Source of the DNA: a virus
Direction: 5' to 3' (one strand)
DNA: 43,474 bases
IMG/VR virus record: IMGVR_UViG_3300045016_000313
Coordinates: 1-43,474 of that record
Numbering within the stretch: position 1 is the first letter of the stretch; every line of letters begins with the position of its first letter. The notes beneath the pieces are model-generated. The model saw only the letters and a list, made by a program, of their open reading frames with translations. It was not told the origin of the DNA and did no database searches. Of the stretch, positions 1 to 6,451 are shown piece by piece. Made by a program: the position numbers and the translations under genes.

Positions 1-105
1 GAGCATATCGGTAAGGTCGAACTCGCCCTTCTGGGCCATGGAGGCTTGTGCCGGGACTGCCGGGAATGCAGCTACCCTCACTGTCCATTCGGCAAAGGCA
101 TGTAG
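1..105 (+). CDS. 3' end of a host gene (Cys-rich C-terminal tail)
   Basis: An open frame runs in from the window edge and stops at TAG 103-105. The last 34 residues end in a cysteine cluster of pattern C-x2-C-x2-C-x4-C followed by PFGKGM. Similar Cys-rich tails occur, from memory, on small molybdopterin-binding-domain proteins of anaerobes, but too little is visible to name the gene. It lies outside the prophage end at 188, so it is host chromosome. Only the C-terminus is present. Confidence 0.5.
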   Translation, partial: EHIGKVELALLGHGGLCRDCRECSYPHCPFGKGM

Positions 106-182
106 GTTATGGGAGAAAATCCCGGCGCTAGGAAAACCGGTTATTTGCGCATCTCCGTCAGCGACCGCGGCAATTTCCGCTG

Positions 183-187
183 CCGGT
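183..187. repeat. Target-site duplication CCGGT, left copy
   Basis: CCGGT directly precedes the phage 5'-TG at 188. The identical pentamer follows the phage CA-3' at 43347. Mu-type transposition duplicates 5 bp with preference N-Y-S-R-N, which CCGGT fits. Confidence 0.8.
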
Positions 188-233
188 TGTAATTTCGACC
201 ATAAAATGAGAAGTGGTCGGACGTAGAATGATA
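188..233 (+). repeat. Phage right end (attR-like) with transposase-site repeats
   Basis: Two copies of a motif like GAYCATARAATGRGAA: site 1 at 197-212 (offset 9 from the terminal T) and a weaker site 2 at 219-233. The shared TARAATG cores lie 22 bp apart, the same spacing as Mu R1 and R2. A third site was not clearly seen. The function as transposase-binding sites is inferred from position and from matching sites in the other end. Confidence 0.7.
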
Positions 234-266
234 AAAAAGGAAGCCGTCAGCAAAAAGCAAAACTAT

Positions 267-287
267 TCCGGTGGTTTTCCCACCGGA
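267..287 (-). terminator. Possible terminator of the late operon
   Basis: Perfect 8-bp inverted repeat TCCGGTGG/CCACCGGA with a 5-base loop. On the - strand it is followed by a T-rich stretch (complement of 250-266), as expected for stopping late transcription at the phage end. The T tract is interrupted, so the call is tentative. Confidence 0.4.
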
Positions 288-458
288 GCCAGGGTGTTGC
301 TGGTGATATATGGGTTATTTGTTACAATTATGTGGCAATTGATAAGGTGGGTTTCCGGGTAATTTACCTCCTATGATGAAAAATATCTGGGGCGGAGGAT
401 TTGATGGGTGATCAACTCCTGGCCGGCCCCAGAAAGGCAACGCATATTTAGAACTTTG

Positions 459-1265
459 TCAGCTCATATTGGGTAAATCGTAGTTGGCAATAAGCAGTTC
501 CTTCGCCTTTTTGCCCGGCCTGCTGCCTCCTGGCCCACCGGTGCCCGCGGTGTAAGTGGTGCCTACCTCTCGCATTTGCTGGCCTTTGAAGACCTCCCGC
601 ACCTCCGGCTCATCATTGAGGCTCATTAAGAAGCGGCCTTTGAGGGATTGAAGAAGCACGGCCAACCTGTGAAAATCCTCCCGGTTGAAGATGCCCTTGC
701 CATAGAAGTTTTCGAACCCCCAATAGGGCGGATCGAGATAAAAGAAGCTGTCCGGGCCGTCGTAGCGGGCCAGGCATTCATCATAGGGGAGCTGCTCCAC
801 CACCACGTTTTCCAGGCGCAGATGCACCTCAAACAGGGTCTGCTCGGCCCGGGAGCCAAGGAAAGGCCGAGAGCTGCCGTCCAGACGCCCGGCAAAATGG
901 CAGTTGACGTCTGGCAGTTTGCCGCCGTAGCCGGTGCGCAGCAAATAATAAAACCTGACCGCCCTTTGGATATCCGTGAGGTGCCTGGGCTGGATCTCCT
1001 TAAATCGGGCGAATTCAGTGCGGCTGCGAAGACTCCAGCGCATGCATTTAAGAAACTCCTCCGGGTGGTTCTGCACGATCCGGAAGAGGTTGATCAGTTC
1101 CCCGTTAAGATCATTTAACACCTCGCAGGGGCTGGGCGTTTTGGCCAAAAGGATGGTGGCCGACCCGGCGAAAGGTTCGCAGTAAAGCCGGTGGTCGGGC
1201 AGCAGGTTGAGGATGGTTTTGGTCAGCAGGCGTTTCCCTCCCAAGTAAGGAACCAATCGGGACAT
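459..1265 (-). CDS. dam: DNA adenine N6-methyltransferase, D12/Dam type
   Basis: 268 residues, the normal size for D12-class (Dam/M.DpnII-like) methylases. The N-terminal PYLGGKR motif, the AdoMet loop EPFAGS near residues 30-35, and the catalytic DPPY at 178-181 are all visible. It transfers a methyl group from AdoMet to adenine N6, so it probably shields phage DNA from host restriction. It is the last gene before the right end, where phage Mu carries the DNA-modification gene mom. A strong Shine-Dalgarno AGGAGGT lies 8 bases before the ATG. The target site cannot be read from sequence. Confidence 0.9.
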   Translation of the reverse strand: MSRLVPYLGGKRLLTKTILNLLPDHRLYCEPFAGSATILLAKTPSPCEVLNDLNGELINLFRIVQNHPEEFLKCMRWSLRSRTEFARFKEIQPRHLTDIQRAVRFYYLLRTGYGGKLPDVNCHFAGRLDGSSRPFLGSRAEQTLFEVHLRLENVVVEQLPYDECLARYDGPDSFFYLDPPYWGFENFYGKGIFNREDFHRLAVLLQSLKGRFLMSLNDEPEVREVFKGQQMREVGTTYTAGTGGPGGSRPGKKAKELLIANYDLPNMS

Positions 1266-1382
1266 GGCTTATACCTCCTATGGTTATTTATACAAGATTA
1301 CCATCGCAGGAGGCTTTTAACAACGCTGCTGGCGCTGTTTAAGATTGATCATAGCCGTAGGACCTATTCAGTGCTGCCCGCC
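1266..1382. other. Short spacer
   Basis: 117 bases between the methylase start and the stop of the next gene. Apart from the methylase ribosome-binding site at about 1273-1280 I see nothing in it. Confidence 0.5.
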
Positions 1383-2438
1383 TCATTCCTCCCAGCCAAC
1401 GGCCCGGACGGACTGGTTGCCGGTGTTTTCGTTGTTGAGGTAGATGCGGTTGCCGTCCAGGAGGTGGCAGGCGAAGGGGATTGCCCCTCGGAGGCTCTGG
1501 AAGTTGCCACTGGGCGCGGACCCGTGTACCACCAGAGCGGCGTTCGTGCCGTCGTAGGAGATCCCGAGTTTCACGTCCGTGCCCCCGGTGGCCGTGGCCT
1601 CTCCCAGGAGCCGCCGGGCCGTGGGGGGCACCTTCAGCCCCAAATCCTGGGCGGTGTAGCCGTTAATGGCGCCGGCGACGATCTCGATGAAGGTGTTCCA
1701 GACCACCTGGTTGCCGCACTTGTTGAAGCGCACGATATTGGAGCTATCGTCGTTGAAGATCATGCCCAGGTAGCGGAAATTGGTGTTGGGCAGCACCATG
1801 ACCCAGTCGCCCTGGGCCAGGGTCAGGGCCGTGCCGGAGTAGGTCACGGTGCCGGCCGTGCCGTTATCGTTGTTGTTGGCGGTGATGGTCCTGATCTGGC
1901 CTTTGGAAGCCCCGGAGAACACCAGGAGCTTGCTGTTCGCCAGCTCGTTGGTGGAGAGGCCGTAGCCGATATCGCCGCTGTTGCCGCAGTTCCGCAAGGT
2001 GATGACCTGGGCCACCTGGGAGGAGAAGCGCATCACCGGCATGGCCTTCAGGGTGAAGGTGGTGTCCGCGGACGCGGCCAAGGCATAAATGACATACCAC
2101 TGGCTGGTCTTCTCATTGCCCCAGAGATTGGAGGGGGTATCGAAATCCATCACCACGTCGGCGCTGAGTTCCCGGTACTTGCCGTCAGAGAGTCCGCCGT
2201 CCACGAACAGGCCCCGGTGCAGGGGCGAGGGAAAGCCGCAGTGCACCACCCGGGCCTTGCAATCCGCAGTGGCCGGGATCTTCACCTGGGTGGCGTCCAC
2301 CCACACCAGGTCCGGGCAATAAGTGAGATCGAAGGCCTCCAGCAGCGCGCCTTCCACCTTCTCGAAGTCGCTTTTTAAAATCACCTGGCGGCCGGTGCCG
2401 CTGCCCCATTTGGATTGGGGGACGTGGATCAAGCCCAT
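1383..2438 (-). CDS. Phage structural protein, probably distal tail or fibre
   Basis: 351 residues rich in Thr, Asn, Gly and Ser with beta-type composition and no hydrophobic segment. I do not recognise the family. It lies between the methylase and a Tyr-rich tail protein at the distal end of the tail operon, where receptor-binding and fibre genes are placed. An AGGAGGT ribosome-binding site precedes the ATG. A direct-repeat block (2454-2485) fills the gap to the upstream gene. Confidence 0.6.
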   Translation of the reverse strand: MGLIHVPQSKWGSGTGRQVILKSDFEKVEGALLEAFDLTYCPDLVWVDATQVKIPATADCKARVVHCGFPSPLHRGLFVDGGLSDGKYRELSADVVMDFDTPSNLWGNEKTSQWYVIYALAASADTTFTLKAMPVMRFSSQVAQVITLRNCGNSGDIGYGLSTNELANSKLLVFSGASKGQIRTITANNNDNGTAGTVTYSGTALTLAQGDWVMVLPNTNFRYLGMIFNDDSSNIVRFNKCGNQVVWNTFIEIVAGAINGYTAQDLGLKVPPTARRLLGEATATGGTDVKLGISYDGTNAALVVHGSAPSGNFQSLRGAIPFACHLLDGNRIYLNNENTGNQSVRAVGWEE

Positions 2439-2453
2439 TATTACCTCCTTTTC

Positions 2454-2485
2454 TCACGCAAAGACGCAAAGGCGCAAAGGCGCAG
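2454..2485. repeat. Family C repeat (acgcaaagacgc type), copy 1
   Basis: Tandem ACGCAAAGACGC/AAAGGCGC units directly after the stop of the upstream gene and before the next ribosome-binding site. Five further copies lie at 11811-11843, 15692-15720, 23446-23484, 25116-25129 and 29826-29862. All are in intercistronic gaps within a few bases of an upstream stop codon. Confidence 0.8.
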
Positions 2486-2486
2486 G

Positions 2487-3728
2487 TTAATAAACATAAG
2501 ACCGATAGCTCCAATTGGGGTCGGACTCCCCGGCCTGGTCGATGGCGTAGGAGTCGTAAGCCGTGCCCGCGTCGTCCACCGCCCAGGCCGCGGGGTAGGC
2601 AATGGGGCGCCAGAGTCGCAACTTGGCCCGGCGCTGGTCCAGGCTGAGGTTCTTGGCAAAGAGCTGAAACTCCTCATGGTCAAAGCCGTGGAAATCGGAG
2701 GTGATGGCCACCTGGTCGCCCAACTCCAGGCGGGCCCCTTCCAGCCAGGTCTCCAGATCGGCGATCTCCCGGGGCGGGCTTAAGCGGGCCAGCTTCCGCT
2801 CCGCCAGGAGCGCGGCAAGTTGGGGGTCTTCGGTGATCACCGGGGAGCCGTATTTCAGGTCGATGTCGCCGGGCAACTCCCCCAGCTCGTCGATGAGGGC
2901 CTGGTCCCTGGCTTCGGCGTATTTGCTGTTGTCCCGGTCATAGTCGCCGTAGCGCACCCGCACCAGGTTTTTCAAGTCCCGCAGCTCGTAGGAGGTGGAG
3001 ATGGACTTAACCGAGGAGGCCGCCAGGACCGCCAGGTTCTCCAGGAGTACGAACTTCAGCATCTTGTCGAACCAGACCCAGGAGCCGCTCTGTTTGCCAT
3101 AATCCAGGGCGGCGTAGAGCATCAGGGTCAGGCCCTCCAGGCTCCCCAACTGGCGCAGCATCAGGTAGTGGGGGACGTATTCCCAGACGTCCGCGTCCTC
3201 GATAATCGTGAACGGGATGAGGTCAGCGTTGAGGAGATTGGGTTTGGAGTCCCCGGAAAGCGCGAAGAACCCGGCCAGCATGGCCTGGAAATGATCGATG
3301 TCCTCCTGGGTGGCCGGGAAGTCATAGATCTGGCCGCTACGGCCGGTCACCGCCAGGCCGAAGGCGTGGGCCACCAGGGCGTTGAGCCAGGCGTAATGGT
3401 AATCGCTCTTGTATAACGGGTGGCCATATTCAGTGGTCGAGCGGTTCACCCGCAGATCGATTAAGATGCGCTGGGCCAGATTAAGGGCTGTGGCGTTGCC
3501 ATTGCGCAAATAGATATAAATCAGGCCGATGGCCGCGGCGGCCATTGCTCCGGGATCATAGCTGCCATATTTGAAGCCATAGTCGGAAAACCACAGGGGC
3601 AGTTCAACCGGCGGCGCTCCCCCATAAACCACACCGGTCCCATACTTCGCTCCCGTGCCGTATTTGGCCTTGGGAGCGCCATAGCGAACGGTGCTGCCGT
3701 ATTTTACCCCGGTGCCGTATTTTGCCAT
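2487..3728 (-). CDS. Tail-associated protein with N-terminal KYGTG repeats
   Basis: 413 residues. The first 35 contain repeated [KR]YG units (KYGTGVKYGS..., KYGTGAKYGTG), a likely low-complexity attachment or oligomerisation segment. The middle is alpha-helical and unrecognised. The C-terminus WAVDDAGTAYDSYAIDQ resembles WAVDEAGDADAYSAYAVD in the hub-like protein at 9598-11289, so the two tail proteins share a small module. Its place in the fibre cluster suggests a virion component, but the function is unknown. The Shine-Dalgarno is weak. Confidence 0.6.
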   Translation of the reverse strand: MAKYGTGVKYGSTVRYGAPKAKYGTGAKYGTGVVYGGAPPVELPLWFSDYGFKYGSYDPGAMAAAAIGLIYIYLRNGNATALNLAQRILIDLRVNRSTTEYGHPLYKSDYHYAWLNALVAHAFGLAVTGRSGQIYDFPATQEDIDHFQAMLAGFFALSGDSKPNLLNADLIPFTIIEDADVWEYVPHYLMLRQLGSLEGLTLMLYAALDYGKQSGSWVWFDKMLKFVLLENLAVLAASSVKSISTSYELRDLKNLVRVRYGDYDRDNSKYAEARDQALIDELGELPGDIDLKYGSPVITEDPQLAALLAERKLARLSPPREIADLETWLEGARLELGDQVAITSDFHGFDHEEFQLFAKNLSLDQRRAKLRLWRPIAYPAAWAVDDAGTAYDSYAIDQAGESDPNWSYRSYVY

Positions 3729-3757
3729 TCTTGAGCCTTAGAAGATAGCGGCGGCGA

Positions 3758-4840
3758 CTATGGCGCCGCTTCATAAAAGAATTGCCCGGCAATGGTTTTA
3801 TTCCCCGAAGCCGTCCAGGCCGTCTCCGCGGCATCCTTATAAAAGTTGACCGTGCTCGCCCCCTGGGCCAGTGAAAGCAGCCCCGCGGTCTGCCAGTTAT
3901 AATTGTCCGCGGCCCGGATCAGGGCGTGGATGTAGGTGGGGGCGTTGCTGGCAAAGGGTAGGGTGAAGCTGGCCGCGGTGCTATTGCTGACCCCGTGGAT
4001 GTAGAAGGTGACATAGACCAGGGAGCCGATCTTCTTGTAGTAAATATCCTTGTACCAGAACGAACTCCAGCCGGTGACCGTGGACGTGGCTCCATAGCTG
4101 TTCCAGGCGTAAGCTGCGGCGATGAAGGAGTCGATGGCCGCGTGGGAATTGTTGCCGATATCGGTCAGGGAAGTATGGCTTTTGGTGGTGAGATCACCCA
4201 GATCGGAGACGGTCTTGTCGATCTGCGCCCAGGTGCCGATGACGCCGGTGTGCGAGCCGGAGCCGTGGGCCGTGGGCGTCCGGGCGTCGCTGTTCCGGGG
4301 GTCGGAGTTGGTGACATATTTATTGGCGGCCGCAGGCGCGCCGTTAGTCCCGGCCAGGGCCGCTTTCTGGTCCGCCGTGGGGTCGTTGGCGTTGCTGTGG
4401 GTGGGGTAATTGAGGCCCAGTTTGCTTTCGGCAATGCCTGCGGAGGCATGCACGTCCCCGTTTTCCACCAGCTTGGCGGCCGCATCTTCCACGCCCCCGG
4501 TCACGTGTCTAAAGCCGGTGCCGGTGGGCGCGGTCACCGGCAGGTCCGCCCAGGCGCCATCCCCCCGGAAGAACTTGCTGAGATCATTGGGGGCCTTGGG
4601 GACCAGGCCGTGCCGGGCCGTGGAGACGTCCCCGGTGGTGTTGTCGGTGAGGATGAGGCCGCTTTCCGGCACGGCCGCGCCGGCGCCGCCCGTATGGTTA
4701 TGGGAGTCCCCCCCGGTGACGTGGGCCCCGGGCAGCAGGTCGTGTTGGGCCGGCAGATCGCCGGGGAAGGTGATCTGCGTAGCCCAGCCATGCGCCGCCA
4801 ACATCCCCAAAATAAGCAATAATCCAAAGAAGCGTTTCAT
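3758..4840 (-). CDS. Tail fibre-like protein with a Sec signal peptide
   Basis: 360 residues. Gly/His/Asn-rich fibre-type sequence (DSHNHTGGAG; AHGSGSHTG; SHTSLTDIGNNSHAAIDSFIAA) resembles phage tail-fibre shafts. Unusually, residues 1-20 form a clear signal peptide: MKR, a hydrophobic run FFGLLLILGMLAA, then GWA before the cleavage point. The DGR target gene upstream begins with nearly the same leader. A strong GGAAGGAG precedes the ATG. Either the protein is exported or the leader is a local duplication used otherwise. Virion location is inferred from context. Confidence 0.65.
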   Translation of the reverse strand: MKRFFGLLLILGMLAAHGWATQITFPGDLPAQHDLLPGAHVTGGDSHNHTGGAGAAVPESGLILTDNTTGDVSTARHGLVPKAPNDLSKFFRGDGAWADLPVTAPTGTGFRHVTGGVEDAAAKLVENGDVHASAGIAESKLGLNYPTHSNANDPTADQKAALAGTNGAPAAANKYVTNSDPRNSDARTPTAHGSGSHTGVIGTWAQIDKTVSDLGDLTTKSHTSLTDIGNNSHAAIDSFIAAAYAWNSYGATSTVTGWSSFWYKDIYYKKIGSLVYVTFYIHGVSNSTAASFTLPFASNAPTYIHALIRAADNYNWQTAGLLSLAQGASTVNFYKDAAETAWTASGNKTIAGQFFYEAAP

Positions 4841-4855
4841 GACTCCTTCCCTCTC

Positions 4856-4990
4856 TTAGCTCATGGTGTAATAGCGATCTATCTTTTGAATGACGGTCAT
4901 AAACGGAACCTCATTCCCATATTTCTCTAATTGGTAAATAAGTTGCCGTGTCGTCTCATAGAAATCGCCGAGGGAAGCCTTCGCTACTCG
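4856..4990 (-). pseudogene. Short open frame downstream of the DGR template, possible remnant
   Basis: A 44-codon frame with no good start (TAG at 4991-4993, first internal ATG late) encodes GDFYETTRQLIYQLEKYG and onwards, ending in TMS. The sequence looks protein-like and amphipathic helical, yet it is no known RT or Avd segment that I can identify. In phage DGRs the accessory protein and RT genes lie in this neighbourhood, so it may be what is left of a deleted gene. That is speculative. Confidence 0.3.
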
Positions 4991-5025
4991 CTACTAACTT
5001 CCCCCGGCCTCCGCCTGGTGTTTTG

Positions 5026-5042
5026 CCGCCCCGAAGGGCGAC
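5026..5042 (-). other. UUCG-capped hairpin after the DGR template
   Basis: On the - strand CGCCC-TTCG-GGGCG forms a 5-bp GC stem with a UUCG tetraloop, extendable by a wobble pair. It lies about 40 bases downstream of the template repeat and could stabilise the template RNA 3' portion. No T tract follows, so it is not a typical terminator. Confidence 0.4.
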
Positions 5043-5078
5043 ATGGCCGGGAGGCCCAGCCAGGAGTCTCCGCCCTGT

Positions 5079-5193
5079 CTCCGTGCACCTGCGGGTGCCG
5101 ATATTCGAATTCGCATTCCAGCGATAGTTATTCGCATCCGGCACCGGGACCTGCAATTCGTGCCATTATTCCAATTGCCGCCCGCCAGGAGCT
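5079..5193 (-). repeat. DGR template repeat (TR)
   Basis: 115 bases matching the variable repeat at 5252-5367 except for 16 substitutions and one missing base. On the - strand, 15 of the 16 substituted positions are A in this copy, changed to T, G or C in the other. That is the hallmark of adenine-specific mutagenic retrohoming. Translated in frame it reads LLAGGNWNNGTNC...NNYRWNANSNIG, with the AAT/AAC codons typical of templates. The lost base is in CGG-ATGCG versus CGGAATGCG. The template is non-coding and lies between the target gene and the next fibre gene. Confidence 0.9.
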
Positions 5194-5197
5194 ACCC

Positions 5198-5242
5198 ATC
5201 GACCCCCCAGCCGAAACTCGCGCCCGCGAGCCGCGAGCCGGT
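5198..5242 (-). other. GC-rich hairpin region between VR and TR
   Basis: Just past the target gene stop, the - strand can fold as CTCGCG...CGCGAG around 5219-5239. Known phage DGRs carry a hairpin shortly after the variable repeat that helps target recognition. Equivalence here is inferred only. Confidence 0.35.
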
Positions 5243-6430
5243 TTATTTTGGCTCCGCGCACCCGCGGGCGCCGAAAGTCGAAGCCGCAAACCAGCGAAAG
5301 TAATTCGCATTCCGGCCCCGGGACCCGCAATTCGCGCCATCATTCCAATAGCCGCCCGCCAGGAGCTGGGTGTTGCCACAACCGTTGGTTCCGAAAGTAT
5401 AGAAAGACCCCTTGGCGCCAGCCAGATCGATCCATATTCCGGCAGTTCCATCATCTAACCTGGCCCCGGGAGTCCGCAGCCACTGCCACATGGCGCCGCA
5501 GGTGTCTTCACAGCCAATGTTGCTGATCATCCGCCGGCTTGCGGTGTCGACATGCCCCCCGGTCGTATTCGGATCGGCACTGCCGGCAATATTGGTTTCT
5601 TCGTTGCTGCCGGCAGCAATAATTTGAAATTCATCATCTTCCAGCAATCTTTTGCTCACCGCCGCCAAGTCGTCGACAAAGTCCATCCAATTGCGGCTAT
5701 CGGTGATCACCGCCCCATAAACGCTGGCGCTGTTGGCCCCGGTGCCGCTCATCAAATAAATATCGACCCAGAGCTTGGCCTGCTCGGACCAGACCATGCC
5801 CTCCGGGCTGCACCGGGGCCGGTGGTTCAAACTCCAGACGCTGGCGGGGAGAATCGCACCGGCAACATAGCCGGACAAGGGATGGCCGGAGATCGTCCCG
5901 ACGTCGGCGCAGAGGGTGTGAAACCCGCCGATTTTCCGGCTGTTGCTGGCGTTGTAGCCATTCGGATAGGTGGTATTAAGAGAAGCGATTATTTTGGCGT
6001 AATAGCCGGTCTGCTGACAGGCGTAAACATAGTAATTAGTACCCGGGGCTAAGGAGGTAAAACTGCTATCCCTATTGGCCGCCGCCGTCGGGTCCCAGTT
6101 GGACTGGGCGGCTATCAGATATCCGTAGCCGTTGCCCCCGACATTAATCGCCCCTTCCGGGATGTTCAGAGTATTGCCGCTGCCTTTGGCCAGATTTTCG
6201 GAGAAACTATAAAATCCCGCGGCGGCAGCAGGGGCCCGGCGCACCAGGTAATCGAGGGAGGTGGGTACGGTGGAGTTATCCACCCCCACCTTGGCTTCCA
6301 GGTTATTGAGGTGGGCGGAAACAATTTCTGTAACACCGTCAACGGCATTAGTCAGATTCTCCGGAAATGCAGAAAACGCCGGGTTAGCCAGCATTCCGAA
6401 GATAAGCAACAGAGCCAGAAAACGTTTCAT
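5243..6430 (-). CDS. DGR target protein: C-type-lectin-like tail/receptor protein with signal peptide
   Basis: 395 residues. A signal peptide (MKRFLALLLIFGMLA...AFSA) is followed by a coiled or shaft segment. A C-terminal CLec/FGE-like domain follows, carrying the conserved stretches TDSRNWMDFVDDL, EEFQ-type DDEFQIIAAGSNEETN, GGHVDTASRRMISNIG and MWQWLRTPG. The last 41 residues (355-395) are the variable region. VR-encoded changes relative to the template affect residues 361, 364, 366, 369, 372, 377, 378, 381, 383, 385, 386, 388, 390 and 392, the expected ligand-facing positions. It probably determines receptor binding, as Mtd does in BPP-1. A strong AGGAGGAG precedes the ATG. The Sec leader is odd for a virion protein. 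Confidence 0.85.
   Translation of the reverse strand: MKRFLALLLIFGMLANPAFSAFPENLTNAVDGVTEIVSAHLNNLEAKVGVDNSTVPTSLDYLVRRAPAAAAGFYSFSENLAKGSGNTLNIPEGAINVGGNGYGYLIAAQSNWDPTAAANRDSSFTSLAPGTNYYVYACQQTGYYAKIIASLNTTYPNGYNASNSRKIGGFHTLCADVGTISGHPLSGYVAGAILPASVWSLNHRPRCSPEGMVWSEQAKLWVDIYLMSGTGANSASVYGAVITDSRNWMDFVDDLAAVSKRLLEDDEFQIIAAGSNEETNIAGSADPNTTGGHVDTASRRMISNIGCEDTCGAMWQWLRTPGARLDDGTAGIWIDLAGAKGSFYTFGTNGCGNTQLLAGGYWNDGANCGSRGRNANYFRWFAASTFGARGCAEPK
5252..5367 (-). repeat. DGR variable repeat (VR)
   Basis: 116 bases at the 3' end of the target gene, homologous to the template at 5079-5193 (offset 173-174). 15 of 16 substitutions fall on template adenines: 5 A-to-G from Thr/Arg/Asn first positions and the rest A-to-T, G or C in Asn, Tyr and Ile codons. 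The sixteenth is T-to-G (Cys to Gly 372). Homology begins at AGCTCCTGG and ends at GCGGAG just before the stop. The GC-rich last 20 bases are a plausible IMH. Confidence 0.9.
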
Positions 6431-6451
6431 AATCTTCTCCTCCTGTTCCCT

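Larger units (their letters stand above)
106..458. other. Host-phage junction, no gene
   Basis: 353 bases without a convincing gene. 106-182 is host spacer, 183-187 the target-site copy, and from 188 the right end of the phage. It holds two transposase-site-like repeats (197-212, 219-233) and an 8-bp perfect inverted repeat at 267-287. The methylase stop codon follows at 459. Nothing protein-coding is supported here. Confidence 0.6.

Noticed and set aside
4856-4990. Calling the frame after the template an Avd or RT fragment.
   Set aside because: No RT motif and no convincing Avd similarity could be read; kept only as an unexplained remnant.
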